From the NCBI GenBank assembly GCA_963839475.1, contig CAWIVH010000003.1, positions 1 through 41,798 on the forward strand: a DNA stretch of 41,798 nucleotides. The letters are read 5' to 3'. The notes beneath the pieces were generated by a model. It was not told the DNA's origin. It did no database searches and was given only the letters and a program-made list of their open reading frames with translations. Of the stretch, positions 31,315-40,395 are shown piece after piece. Source of the stretch: CAWIVH01 sp963839475 (GTDB lineage Bacteria; Acidobacteriota; UBA6911). The translations under genes were made by a program, and so were the position numbers. Every line of letters starts with the position of its first letter. Positions within the stretch are counted from its first letter, which is position 1.

Positions 31315-31839
31315 TTAGCTTTTGGATTTGGGTGTCGGAAAGTCGAAAACCAGACATGTAGTGGATCCGGTTGCGTAAATTGTCCCGTTCACATCGGTCA
31401 CTTTGCCCTCGGCCGTGGCTACCTGTATGCCGGAGGAGATCACCTTGCCTTCAGCCACGATCTCCCCAGTGTGCTCGAATACCGGTTTGAGAAAGTTCAC
31501 TTTGATCTCGAGTGTCATGTAGCCCTTGCCCGCGGTCAACGTGGTGTGAACGGCGGCTGACATTACAGAATCAAGAAGCGTGGCCAGGATGCCGCCGTGC
31601 ACGCAACCCATAGGGTTGTAATGGCACTCCTGGGGCTGCAGTGTCATCGTAAACCTTCCCTCCCCGACGTCGAACAGATCCATGCCCAGGAGTTTGCCGA
31701 AAGGCGGTTCGGGGATTTCCCCTCGCCTCATTGCTTTGAAAAAATCCGTCCCGGACATTTTTCTCGCCTGCCTTTTCGCATCCGAAGGATCGTCCCAAGT
31801 AATGACTCGGCTCCGTTCAGGATGATATTCCTCGGCCAT
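31315..31839 (-). CDS. PaaI-type hotdog thioesterase
   Basis: A 174-residue acyl-CoA thioesterase-like protein of the hotdog fold. The signature YNPMGCVHGGILATLLDSVM carries the HGG loop and the acidic residue used by PaaI-type enzymes. The strands GKGYMTLEIKVNFLKPV and GEIVAEGKVI follow in normal order. It likely hydrolyses aromatic or medium acyl-CoA esters in the cytoplasm. ATG 31839 is preferred, with a G8 run (C8 at 31843-31850 on the plus strand) acting as ribosome binding site. An in-frame ATG at 31899 would add 20 residues and place that G8 run within the coding region, where slippage would shift the frame. Divergent from GH28, convergent with the STAS gene. Confidence 0.86.
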   Translation of the reverse strand: MAEEYHPERSRVITWDDPSDAKRQARKMSGTDFFKAMRRGEIPEPPFGKLLGMDLFDVGEGRFTMTLQPQECHYNPMGCVHGGILATLLDSVMSAAVHTTLTAGKGYMTLEIKVNFLKPVFEHTGEIVAEGKVISSGIQVATAEGKVTDVNGTIYATGSTTCLVFDFPTPKSKS

Positions 31840-31982
31840 AGGCCCCCCCCATGAAATGCTGGCCCGCGCTCGGTGAGCTGGCCTTGTGGATTCCGGCATA
31901 AGCCGCTCATAAAATGATACGCAGTCGGAGGGGGATTTGCCATCAGGAGAAAAGGGCTGCAGGCATCTCGACTCGCCAGGCT

Positions 31983-32025
31983 TCTGATTTTCCTGTTAAC
32001 CTTCCCGGCCGGCGCCGAAATCAGA
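31983..32025. other. Inverted repeat upstream of GH28
   Basis: TCTGATTT (31983-31990) and AAATCAGA (32018-32025) form a perfect 8-base stem around a GC-rich loop that holds CGGCCGGCGCCG. It lies between the divergent thioesterase and GH28 genes, where an operator or leader hairpin might sit. Function unknown. Confidence 0.35.
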
Positions 32026-32101
32026 TTGCTCTGGTTTTTCTCTTATGGCAAGGTGCTGCACGGGGGAATCATCCTGCCGTAATGACGAATAGGAATCGAA
32101 C

Positions 32102-33679
32102 ATGCAACTTTGGGCTGGAAATCTGGCAATATTCGCAATTTTCGCAAGCGGTTTGCAGGCAGCAACCTTAAGCGTGAAAGACTACGGGGCGACAGGGGAC
32201 GGCAAAACACTCGACAGCCCCGCCATCAACAAGGCGATTGAGGCAGCCGCGACGGCAGGAGGCGGAACCGTGTTCTTTCCGGCGGGAACCTACGTCTCCG
32301 GCTCGATCAGGCTCAAAAACCACATTACTCTGCAATTGGAAAGTGGCGCGGTCCTGGAGGCATCAGCCGATGGCGCAACGTATGACCCGCCGGAGCCGAA
32401 CGAATCGAACAAATACCAGGATTTCGGCCACAGCCATTGGCATAACAGCCTGATCTGGGGCGAAGGCCTGGAGGACGTCGCGATCCTGGGCTCCGGTTTG
32501 ATCAACGGAAAAGGGCTCGCGCGCGGTGAACGCCAACAGGGCGGCAACAAGGCCATTGCCCTGAAGCTTTGCCGCAATGTCACTCTGCGCGACTTTGCGA
32601 TTCTCAATGGAGGGCATTTCGGCATCCTGGCCACCGGCGTCGAGAGCCTTACCATCGACAACCTCCGGATCGACACCAATCGCGACGGCATCGATATTGA
32701 TTCCTGTCGCAATGTCCGCATTTCGAATGTCAGCGTCAATTCGCCCAACGACGATGCCATCGTGCTGAAAACTTCGCACGCGCTGGGCTACGCCAAATCC
32801 ACGGAGAATGTGACCATCACCAACAGCCTCGTGAGCGGCTACGACATCGGCTCGCTGCTGGACGGCACCTGCAAACGCAATGTAACCCGGGCTCCGGATC
32901 GTGATGGACCCACCGGTCGGATCAAGCTCGGCACCGAATCGGAAGGTGACTTCCGCAATATCACCATCTCCAACATCGTCTTCGATCATTCGCGCGGGCT
33001 CGCCCTCGAATCAGTCGACGGCAGCCACATCGAGGATATAGCCATCTCCAATCTCACGATGCGCGATGTATCCAATGCCCCGATTTTTCTGCGGCTTGGC
33101 TCGCGCATGAGGGCCCCGGAGGGAACCCCGGTTGGCGCCATCCGGCGTGTCCGCATCAGTCATGTGATCGCCTCCGACGTCGACCCGCGCTACGGATCGA
33201 TTCTGAGCGGCATCCCGGGCTATCCGGTTGAAGATGTCCAGCTCAGCCACATTACCATTGAGTACCGGGGCGGACTGACACTGGATCATGTGGCGAAGCA
33301 ACCAGCCGATCTGGTCAACACGTTCTTTTTTCGCACCCAGGGGGGAGTACCGCCGCGCGAACCCTATGCCACGCCCGAGCGTGAGACGGAGTATCCCGAA
33401 CCCTCCATGTTCGGCCTTTTGCCAGCATATGGATTCTTCATCCCTCACGCCAAGGGTATCGAGTTGGACCATGTCCGGATCAGTTACGCGAAGGAAGACC
33501 TGCGGCCAGCATTTGTCCTGGAAGACATCGATGGCATCGAATTGCTCGATGTTACTGCCCGGAAGGCTCCAGGCGCCCTCGGCATGCGATTGAAAGATTT
33601 GCGAGGCTTTGTCGTCCGAAGCTCATCCATTGCACCAGACGGCAGACTGGAACAGGTCGGTGAGAGAGAAATAAGATAA
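32102..33679 (+). CDS. Exported GH28-family glycoside hydrolase (pectin/rhamnogalacturonan type)
   Basis: A 525-residue right-handed beta-helix enzyme with a short signal peptide (LAIFAIFASGLQAA). The N-terminal pectate-lyase-like start (VKDYGATGDGKTLDSPAINK) is typical of GH28. Catalytic-region motifs are partly kept: DTNRDGIDIDS stands where NTD occurs, SPNDDAIVLK gives the DD pair, and GRIKLGTES gives RIK. The expected GHG motif is missing; SGYDIGSLLDG stands in its place, so either the subfamily differs or activity is altered. Many repeat coils of NITISNI type follow. It would cut uronic-acid or rhamnose-containing polysaccharides outside the cell. The nearby damaged RhaT-like gene and DUF2961 remnant fit such a diet. 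AGGA lies shortly before ATG 32102. Confidence 0.82.
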   Translation: MQLWAGNLAIFAIFASGLQAATLSVKDYGATGDGKTLDSPAINKAIEAAATAGGGTVFFPAGTYVSGSIRLKNHITLQLESGAVLEASADGATYDPPEPNESNKYQDFGHSHWHNSLIWGEGLEDVAILGSGLINGKGLARGERQQGGNKAIALKLCRNVTLRDFAILNGGHFGILATGVESLTIDNLRIDTNRDGIDIDSCRNVRISNVSVNSPNDDAIVLKTSHALGYAKSTENVTITNSLVSGYDIGSLLDGTCKRNVTRAPDRDGPTGRIKLGTESEGDFRNITISNIVFDHSRGLALESVDGSHIEDIAISNLTMRDVSNAPIFLRLGSRMRAPEGTPVGAIRRVRISHVIASDVDPRYGSILSGIPGYPVEDVQLSHITIEYRGGLTLDHVAKQPADLVNTFFFRTQGGVPPREPYATPERETEYPEPSMFGLLPAYGFFIPHAKGIELDHVRISYAKEDLRPAFVLEDIDGIELLDVTARKAPGALGMRLKDLRGFVVRSSSIAPDGRLEQVGEREIR

Positions 33680-33695
33680 ATCGCCAGGCCAATCA

Positions 33696-35882
33696 TTATT
33701 TGTGCGGCGCACGGTCGCTGACAGAGGGGCTATGGCGCAAGACTCGGTCGAAATAGTCGCCGGCCGCGGCGATCACTTTGAGCCAGTTGCGCCACAGGAG
33801 AAAATCGTGGATATCGTCGGGAACCACGAGTTCCTCGACCGTCACTCCCTTTTCGGTGAGGCGCTGCTTCAGATCGACGGTCTGGTGGAACTCAACGTTG
33901 CGATCATCGTCAGCGTGAATGAGCAGTACAGGCGATTTCCAGGTGGGCACCGCCGAAATTGGAGATGATTCATACCTTACCCGAGCCGCTTCCCGGAGGT
34001 CGCGTTCGGTGATGCCGTCGCCCGCCAGGGCGGATTTCAGGTCGGGCGCCTGCGCACCCTGACGATCCCAATTGTGGACCCCGTGGATATCGACGCCGGC
34101 GGCAAAAATGTCCGAGTTGCGTCCGAGTGCAAGCGCGGTCAGGTAACCCCCGTAAGAACCTCCCCAGATGCCGATCTGTTTCGGATTTACGTCGTTGCGC
34201 CCAAGCAGGTACCTTCCTGCCGCGACCACATCCTGATATTCTGCGGCGCCACGTGCGCCGCCTCGTTCGGGGTTTTGAAACGCAAATCCGTACCCGATCC
34301 CCAGCCGGTAGTTCAGGGACAAGACGATGTAGCCACGGCTGGCCAGAAGCTGGTTCGCCGCGTAGTCGTTGGCGTAGTAATACATGTAATGCCAGCCCAG
34401 AAGCATCTGCCGCGGCGGGCCCCCATGGACATAAACCAGCGCCGGCCGCCGGGTATCGCCCTCCGGCGACCTGAACAGCTGCCCGTGCACCTCCATTCCA
34501 TCGCCCGACCGGATGACGACCGGCTCCGGGGTGATGAGGGATGACGCGGGAAAGCCGGATGGAAGACGATCGGAAGCCAGGATGATCGGCGTGCCGCCTT
34601 CAAAGGGAATCACCGCAGGCAACCCGGGCCGCTGTGCGTCGGAGGAGAAATGCACAACGTACCTGCCGTCGGCCGTCACGAGAGGACTCCACTCGATGCC
34701 GCGCCCGGATGTAAGCGCCGCTGGTTTTGCCGCGTCCACGGGGACCTTGAAAAGGTGCCGCCGGTCGATATCGTTCAGGTCGGTGCCGGTGTTTGCGTTG
34801 AAGACCACAAAACGGCGGTCAGGGGACATGCCGGTGTATTCGACCATGAATTTGCCGGGGGTCAGCAGCATCGCCGCGCCGCCACCGACCGGCACCGAGT
34901 AGAGGTGCGGCCAGCCGTCCTGATATGACAGAAACACGAGGCGGTTACCCGCCGCCCAATTCAGGTTTGCTCCGCCCCGAACTCTCGGAAACGAGTCCGC
35001 GAGGGCCCCGCCGCTCTTCCAGATTTCGCGTGCGCTGCCCGTCGCCGGATCGCCAATCCAGATGGCCCATGGAGCCGGTTGCGGCGCCAATGGTGAACGC
35101 GGCACCCCGCCGCGACCAGGCTGACGTATAAATGCAATGGAGGATCCGTCAGGTGACCAGACCGGCAGCGCATCACGCGAGGTCGAGGGCGCAAGATAGC
35201 GAACCGGTCGATCGCTCCCTTCGAATATGCCGATGAAGCTGTGATCTTCCCGATTTGAGACGAAGGCGAGCGTCTTCCCGTCAGGGGACCATGCCGGCGA
35301 CTCGCTGGTGCCTTTCGAATAAAAAGCCTGCTCTGCAGGTTTCGACCCATCGATGGGCGCGAGCCAGATCCGACGCTCCCTCGTCAAGGCTACGCGCCTG
35401 GTCTTCGGCGCCACCACTGGCCCGTCACCATCTCCCAGCAGTGCCGGCGCGCCGCCCGCGACCGGCACGGACCAGACCTGCATCCTCGGTTGCACAGGGC
35501 TGCTCCCGGGATTCGGCATGGCGTTGCCTTCCGCCGGCCAGTTTGATCCGTGATCACCGCCCCGAACGTAGACGACGGTTTTGCCATCATCGGAAAATGA
35601 CAGGTTCGTGAGCTCCTGCCCGTCGTCGTTGGCATAGGGTGTTATGCGGCGCGACTTGAATTCAGGTCCCTCCGCAAGATAGATATTGCGCACCCCCTGC
35701 TCGTTGAATGTCCACGCGATGGTCGAGCCCACAGGTGATACCACAAGCGCATCCGGGAACGGAGAGCTCAACAAAGTCTCGAGATCCAGGTTCCGGCCTT
35801 GCGCGCTGATGGAATATATGATTCCGGCGCAGGCAATGATGGCCGCACTCACCAGAACGACAGCTGTACCACAGCGCAGCAT
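33696..35882 (-). CDS. Exported S9-family (prolyl oligopeptidase-type) serine peptidase
   Basis: A 728-residue enzyme with a signal peptide or anchor (GTAVVLVSAAIIACAGIIYS). The N-terminal two thirds are WD40/PD40-like beta-propeller blades (LSFSDDGKTVVYV, PAWSPDGKTLAFVSN, PVWSPDGSSIAFI). The C-terminal alpha/beta-hydrolase has the nucleophile in GIWGGSYGGYLTAL, an Asp in LLIHADDDRNV and the His in VPDDIHDFLLW, a complete triad. It should cut short peptides in the periplasm. ATG 35882 is preceded by GGGAG nine bases upstream; a TTG at 35900 in the same frame is less likely. It converges with GH28, with only 16 bases between stops. Confidence 0.93.
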   Translation of the reverse strand: MLRCGTAVVLVSAAIIACAGIIYSISAQGRNLDLETLLSSPFPDALVVSPVGSTIAWTFNEQGVRNIYLAEGPEFKSRRITPYANDDGQELTNLSFSDDGKTVVYVRGGDHGSNWPAEGNAMPNPGSSPVQPRMQVWSVPVAGGAPALLGDGDGPVVAPKTRRVALTRERRIWLAPIDGSKPAEQAFYSKGTSESPAWSPDGKTLAFVSNREDHSFIGIFEGSDRPVRYLAPSTSRDALPVWSPDGSSIAFIRQPGRGGVPRSPLAPQPAPWAIWIGDPATGSAREIWKSGGALADSFPRVRGGANLNWAAGNRLVFLSYQDGWPHLYSVPVGGGAAMLLTPGKFMVEYTGMSPDRRFVVFNANTGTDLNDIDRRHLFKVPVDAAKPAALTSGRGIEWSPLVTADGRYVVHFSSDAQRPGLPAVIPFEGGTPIILASDRLPSGFPASSLITPEPVVIRSGDGMEVHGQLFRSPEGDTRRPALVYVHGGPPRQMLLGWHYMYYYANDYAANQLLASRGYIVLSLNYRLGIGYGFAFQNPERGGARGAAEYQDVVAAGRYLLGRNDVNPKQIGIWGGSYGGYLTALALGRNSDIFAAGVDIHGVHNWDRQGAQAPDLKSALAGDGITERDLREAARVRYESSPISAVPTWKSPVLLIHADDDRNVEFHQTVDLKQRLTEKGVTVEELVVPDDIHDFLLWRNWLKVIAAAGDYFDRVLRHSPSVSDRAPHK

Positions 35883-36030
35883 AAGAAGCTCTCCCAACAA
35901 AAATCAGCGGATCAGGCGCAATACAACATAGGGCGCCTGGCGGGCGAAGTCCGGATAAAATGTCCCGTTGCCCGCGGGTCCAGCGCCTCGATACCCCCAG
36001 ATATGCGGATGTTCGTGGAATAATGATCGC

Positions 36031-37174
36031 CTACAAGTTTGCACCCAAATAGTTTCCATAGCCTACGATGATCGTCGACAACACCAGGGTGGCCACGCCC
36101 AAGCGCAGCAAGAGCATCGCTTTATTGCTGGCGCCGCGCCATTCTTTGAGGATTACTCCCCAGATGGTGGCGAAGATGATGATGCTGGCCATGTGCAGGG
36201 TCCAACTCGAGAACTTGTACGCTCCCATTTGCGTCTCGCCCATCGAGTAGAAGAAGAACTGCAGATACCAGAAAATGCCACCCATGGCGCTGAAGACATA
36301 GTTCCACTTCATGGGTACGGGTGTCCTGTCTTCGCGTCCGTCGGCGGGAATGTTTGAGACGGGCACACCCTTGCCGAAACCAGCAGCCAGGCCGGCAGCC
36401 GGCGACTCCGCGCGGATCTCGCCCTTGAAATACTGGAAGCCGGTGCGATTTTTGATATTGAGATAAATGCACCAGAAGGCGTTGGTGCAGAATCCCCCGG
36501 CGAGAACCACAACAAGAACCGGCAGCCCCTGCCAGATGCTATTCGTTCCATGCTGCATGGTGATTTCCTTAATGGGGTTGCCGCTGGCAAGTCCGAATGC
36601 GAAGCAGGCGCTGAAAACGCGGAGATTGCGGCAACCAGCACGCCCTTCCGGAAGTTGAACCACGACGTTGCCGACTTTCTGCGCCGCAGGCATCTCCATC
36701 TTTCGTCCGCCCGGCCAGCCCGGTGATGAAAACACCGGCCAGACAGACAAAGACACCCCCCAGGATGATGTTCCCATGGAACGGAGTGATCAGTTTGGCG
36801 GTGAATTCGCCCCTGTACCACGGCTCGGTGAGCGTGCCCACGGCGGCGCACCACCCTAGAACCATGGCCATGCCCAACCCGACGCCGAGGTACCGAACGG
36901 ACAATCCAAACGTGAGATTCCCGACACCCCACAGCATGCCGAATAGGCGCAGTAGAGCAGCGTGCTCGGGGACGTCTCTTTGAAAACCGCCATCAGATCG
37001 CGGGTGTTCAGCAGCGCCATCAACCACGGCATGATGATCCAACTGAAGAAACCGCCGGCCAGCCAGTACGTCTCCCAGGACCAGCGTCGGACGAAACGGT
37101 AGGGCACCACGAAGCTGCCTGAAGCCAAACCTCCAAGCCAATGGAGAATTCGCCCGAAATGGGTTTGGAACCAT
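36031..37174 (-). pseudogene. rhaT: RhaT-like sugar/H+ symporter, several frameshifts
   Basis: Fragments in all three reading frames line up with the L-rhamnose transporter family. ATG 37174 has AAAGGA upstream. The pieces in order are MVPNPF, then HWLGGLASGSFVVPYRFVRR and FFSWIIMPWLMALL, then (new frame) FGMLWGVGNLTFGLSVRYLG with GTLTEPWYRGEF, then KVGNVVVQ, FRKGVLVAAISA and ACFAFGLASGNPIKE. An uninterrupted C-terminal part holds MGGIFWYLQFFFYSMG and ILKEWRGA. At least five length changes are needed, near 37155, 36965, 36720, 36657 and 36617. This is more than sequencing noise would suggest, so it is called a pseudogene. If intact it would import L-rhamnose or a similar sugar. Distance to GH28 is only 2.4 kb. 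Confidence 0.85.
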
Positions 37175-37521
37175 GGGAATCCTTTGCAGAATTATTAGAT
37201 CATGCGCATCCGATGGATAGTTGCCGTTGCCGACGCAATCCCGCCGTCCTGCATCAGCTGCGTGGCAACGATCCTTCCACCTTTTTCGCTGGTAAGCGGA
37301 CAGTCTGCGGTGTGAGGCCTGCACGTCCGGGGCCATGGCAGGCACATTGATTCTCGGCGTGCGGTCACCGGACAATTATAGGGCTCGAAATAGCGTGTGA
37401 GCAAGGCTGAATCAGCTTACCGAGTTTGACTCTGATCGCAGCATCCGGTGCGGCGTATCCTTTTGCTACCTGCAACCAACCCCTGGTCCCAAGGTACTCC
37501 TACCCGAGCAGGTTCCGTTCT
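37175..37521. other. Non-coding or fully decayed stretch
   Basis: No convincing gene on either strand. It lies between the RhaT-like start and the DUF2961 fragment, and is probably the promoter of the former plus the eroded remainder of the latter. No repeat or RNA recognised. Confidence 0.35.
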
Positions 37522-37815
37522 TCAGCCATCGCCCGGCCCGTCGTTACCCTTCTGCAGTTTAACTACCACAGGCGAATGCCTGGCCGTCGGCATCATCGGC
37601 TGGTGATTCAACTCCTTGGGGAGGCCGAATCCGGCGCCAAAAAAGTCGCCCAGCGGCGCCTCCACCGCTGATTCCCTCGCATCGTCCCAATACATGCGCA
37701 ACACAATTTCGTCGGGCTGGGAGGAACCATTCGGCTCGAGCCAGTCAGGCCTGGCTTCATCAAAAGTCAGCCAGATGTGGATGATCAAGGAATATCGACC
37801 CGGGAAATCATTCAT
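37522..37815 (-). pseudogene. DUF2961 protein fragment
   Basis: About 97 codons hold a recognisable piece of a DUF2961 (glycan-processing, viral-jelly-roll-like) protein: LIIHIWLTFDEARPDW, then IVLRMYWDDARESAVEAPLG and DFFGAGFG. Full-length members are about 350 residues or more, so most of both ends is missing. The text after FGLPKELN no longer resembles the family. DUF2961 proteins commonly sit in polysaccharide-use clusters (general knowledge), in line with the RhaT-like and GH28 genes nearby. Confidence 0.65.
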
Positions 37816-37900
37816 CAGGAAAATGGAATTGCGGCTATTGGCCCAACTGGATTTTACAGTGGTACAATCTCATGAAACGGCCGCAAACAAGGGAGACCCC

Positions 37901-38895
37901 ATGGAAAAAGAACAAACATTCCAGATCGACATCGAAGCATGCAGTGAGTTTCCCGTCCCAGCCGCCGGGAATTTCTCTTCGGAGCTGCAGCCACTGCCGG
38001 GATCGCCGCAAGGGCCGATGTAGTCACGGCCGCGGCGCCTGGGCTTCCCACTGTCGCCCTGGTGAAAAAGGAAGTGACGCGATTCATCGCAGGCAGCAAT
38101 CCGATTTTCGGATACTCGCATTTCAACCGGCAGTACGATCAGCATATGCTCGAGTGGTACACCGATGAGCGCATCGTGCAACTGCTGCTGGATTGCGAGA
38201 AAGCCGGAATCAACACCTGGCAGGCGAGCTACAACACATCCATGAGCCGTCAGTTCCCAAAGATCCGCGCGGCCGGATGCCGGATTCAATTTGTCTGCCT
38301 GGCGGCCTCATGGCATTTCGATCCGGCCCTGCCAAGGACGCCTGAGGCGGTATTGAGTGGGACAATTCAGTGTGCAAAGGCCGCTGCTGCATTCGAGCCG
38401 ATCGGAATAGCTTTTCACGGTTGGGCGACAGATATGCTTTTCCGTGCCGGCAGAATCGATATGCTGCGCGATTATGTGAAGGCCGTTCACGATCTCGGCA
38501 TCCCCGCCGGAATATCCACGCACAATCCGGTCATCCTCGATGCCTTGGAAGAGAAGGATTTCGGCAACGATTTCTACATGGCTTCGTTGCACTACCTGTC
38601 GAGGCGTCCCGAGGACTGGCAGCGGGACATCGGGAGCCAGCCGGTCGGGGAGATGTACCTGGCCTCCGATCCACCCAAGATGTGCGAATCAGTGCGCAAG
38701 ACCAGGAAAATGTGCCTGGTTTACAAAGTCCTGGCAGCCGGGCGCAAGTGCGGTTCGCCGGCCGACATCCGATCGGCCTTCAGCTTCGCCTACAAGAATA
38801 TTAAACCGATCGATGCCTGCATCGTCGGGCTGTATCCGCGCTATTCCGACCAAGTCACCGAAAACACGAAAAGATGTCGGGAGATTCTGAGTTAG
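37901..38895 (+). CDS. Tat-exported TIM-barrel protein, one frameshift
   Basis: ATG 37901 (GGGAG seven bases upstream) starts MEKEQTFQIDIEA. Adding one C at the CCC of 37957-37959 gives PVPSRREFLFGAAATAGIAA, a proper Tat signal, joined to the long frame ending at 38895 (about 331 residues). Without the fix the signal is lost and translation could only begin internally near 38062. The body (GSNPIFGYSHFNRQYDQHML onward) looks like a TIM barrel, with FEPIGIAFHGWATD, DLGIPAGISTHNP and NDFYMASLHY in strand order. It is not a close match to the protein at 24659. Known relatives are unnamed proteins; function is unknown. It lies next to the sugar-transport remnants and may belong with them. The lesion may be a sequence error. 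Confidence 0.75.
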
Positions 38896-38961
38896 AAGTT
38901 AAAGCAAGCAGTCGCCAGCCGGATTATGCGAAGAAAAGAGACATCATGCCGGATCGAAAGA

Positions 38962-38975
38962 CGGGGAGCGCCCCG
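38962..38975. terminator. Small GC hairpin after the TIM-barrel gene
   Basis: CGGGG (38962-38966) pairs with CCCCG (38971-38975) around loop AGCG, 66 bases after the stop. There is no T-tract, so the terminator call is weak. Confidence 0.25.
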
Positions 38976-39028
38976 AGAATCATGCAATCCAACCGGAAGT
39001 GGGCTCATCGGCTCCGGGACTCGTCGGC

Positions 39029-39664
39029 ATGTGGATTTCAGAAATCTGGCGTTACCCTGTCAAGTCCATGGCCGGCGAACGCCTGACGGACGCCATCGTG
39101 CATGCCGATGGGATCGTTGGGGACAGGATCCTGCATGTCGCCGATGCCTCCGGGCGCGTCGTGACTTCGCGGACGAAACCACGCCTGCTCGGCCACCGGG
39201 CGCCGGCTGGCCCGGACGGCGTGCCTCTAGTCGATGAGCGGCCGTGGGTCGATCCCTCCGTGGCGCTCGACGTGGAAACCGCAGCCGGTCCCGGCACGCA
39301 CCTTGTTGCTTATGATGGCATCGACCGGTTCGATATTCTGCCTCTGCTGATCGCAACCGATGGCGCGATTGCGGCATTCGGCTATGATGGGCGGCGCCTG
39401 CGGCCGAATCTTGTGATCGGAGGCGTGATCGGCTTGACCGAGCGCTCTTGGGAGGGGCGCAAGCTCCAGGCTGGTGAGGTCGAAATAGTCCTGGCAGACC
39501 TGCGCGGTCGCTGCGTGATGACGACCTTCGATCCTGATTCGCAGGTGCAGAATCCGGGAGTCCTGCGAAAAATTGTCCGGGAATTCGGAGGGAGGCTTGC
39601 ACTGAACGCCTCGGTGGCGCGCGGCGGCAGGATACGGGTTGGGGATAAGGTCGATCTGGTCTGA
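39029..39664 (+). CDS. MOSC-domain protein
   Basis: A 211-residue protein. It opens with the MOSC N-terminal barrel (MWISEIWRYPVKSM, then HADGIVGDRILHVAD and VTSRTKPRLLGH) and ends with the MOSC domain. The conserved Cys is in LRGRCVMTTFDPD. MOSC proteins handle sulfur bound to molybdenum cofactor or reduce N-hydroxylated compounds (family knowledge); the exact reaction here is unknown. ATG 39029 matches the usual family start. A GTG at 38999 in the same frame would add ten residues. Neither has a strong ribosome binding site. Confidence 0.88.
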   Translation: MWISEIWRYPVKSMAGERLTDAIVHADGIVGDRILHVADASGRVVTSRTKPRLLGHRAPAGPDGVPLVDERPWVDPSVALDVETAAGPGTHLVAYDGIDRFDILPLLIATDGAIAAFGYDGRRLRPNLVIGGVIGLTERSWEGRKLQAGEVEIVLADLRGRCVMTTFDPDSQVQNPGVLRKIVREFGGRLALNASVARGGRIRVGDKVDLV

Positions 39665-39771
39665 CCCCGAACACAGAAATCAGGCCAGGCAAACAGCCAG
39701 AGAATTGAATCATAGGCCTGGGGGCTGCAACAGCAAAAGTGGGTTGCACGGGGCAACATGAGTTGTAATGC

Positions 39772-39801
39772 TTGAAAAAAGTGGTCCGGAGAGCGTAATC
39801 T
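39772..39801 (+). promoter_or_regulatory. Candidate sigma-70 promoter of tRNA-Ser
   Basis: TTGAAA (39772-39777) and TAATCT (39796-39801) are 18 bases apart, with the tRNA beginning 20 bases further on. Position and spacing fit a tRNA promoter. Confidence 0.5.
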
Positions 39802-39821
39802 TTGCGGCACGTTGTGACCGC

Positions 39822-39911
39822 GGAGGAATGGCCGAGTGGTTGAAGGCGGCGGTCTTGAAAACCGTTAGGGGGGTAACTCCCTCGTGGGTTCGAATCCTAC
39901 TTCCTCCGCCA
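39822..39911 (+). tRNA. tRNA-Ser(UGA)
   Basis: The acceptor stem GGAGGAA pairs with TTCCTCC, followed by discriminator G and an encoded CCA end (39909-39911). The D-arm GGCCGAGTGGTTGAAGGC is typical of class II tRNAs. The anticodon loop CTTGAAA gives anticodon TGA. A long variable arm (TAGGGGGGTAACTCCCTC) confirms serine type. The T-arm GGGTTCGAATCC is intact. A decayed integrase follows directly, so this gene is a likely integration site. Confidence 0.96.
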
Positions 39912-39941
39912 CGCCTTTTAGAATCAATAACTTAACCTGCC

Positions 39942-39974
39942 TTACTAGCCATTTTTTGGAAAATTGACTAGTAA
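39942..39974. repeat. Inverted repeat just downstream of tRNA-Ser
   Basis: TTACTAG (39942-39948) and CTAGTAA (39968-39974) are perfect inverted arms. Inside them ATTTT-TTGG-AAAAT forms a second stem, making one long AT-rich hairpin. It could be the tRNA terminator or a recombinase binding site of the former element. The surrounding 80 bases are clearly more AT-rich than the neighbours. Confidence 0.5.
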
Positions 39975-40060
39975 ACTTCCGGAATGGTACCGTCATTGGT
40001 AACAAACGCCAGAAGGAATTCGGACTGCTCGGCCGAGCTGCCGCCGGCGAAGCAGGGCGC

Positions 40061-40390
40061 AGAATGGATCCGCGCGAGCAGGAGCTTGCCAACCTTTACT
40101 GGTCCGACCTCAACTCGTCGAAAGGACTTCTGTTTGTTCGTGCAAAGCCGAAAAAGGCTTTATCCCTAAAGATTGGGAAGAGCGGACGATCCCCCTGCAT
40201 CCGGAACTGGTCACGCTTTTGAAAGCCCTGCCCAGGAGGCACAGGGAAATCGTATTCTCGTCTTTCAGCGGCCAACCGCACGGACATCTGCTGCGAACTT
40301 TGAAATATGTGGTGGAAGGGGCGGAGTTGCCGGGCCGATGGTACCTGCATAAGTCCCGAAAGACTTTTGCCACCCGGGCACTCGAGAAAA
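40061..40390 (+). pseudogene. Tyrosine recombinase (phage-type integrase) fragment
   Basis: A decayed piece of the catalytic domain. The first frame gives MDPREQELANLYWSDLNSSK and GLLFVRAKP, the region of the first catalytic Arg (PREQEL). The frame breaks at the single G at 40150; restoring GG gives EKGFIPKDWEERTIPLHPEL, then VTLLKALPRRHREIVFSS. The LHKSRKTFAT segment is the HxxR box. After TFATRALEK the similarity stops: the second His/Trp box and the nucleophilic Tyr are absent, and no N-terminal arm-binding domain is seen. It cannot be active. It lies about 150 bases after tRNA-Ser, as expected for an integrated element. Confidence 0.8.
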
Positions 40391-40395
40391 GTGCG

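Noticed and set aside
32082..32098. Two heptad units (GACGAAT, AGGAATC) before the GH28 start
   Set aside because: Only two imperfect copies, not above chance; may only resemble the tract at 5244.
32363..32989. Minus-strand open frame of 208 codons opposite GH28
   Set aside because: Repetitive Asp/Gly/Val text that mirrors the beta-helix repeats; shadow frame.
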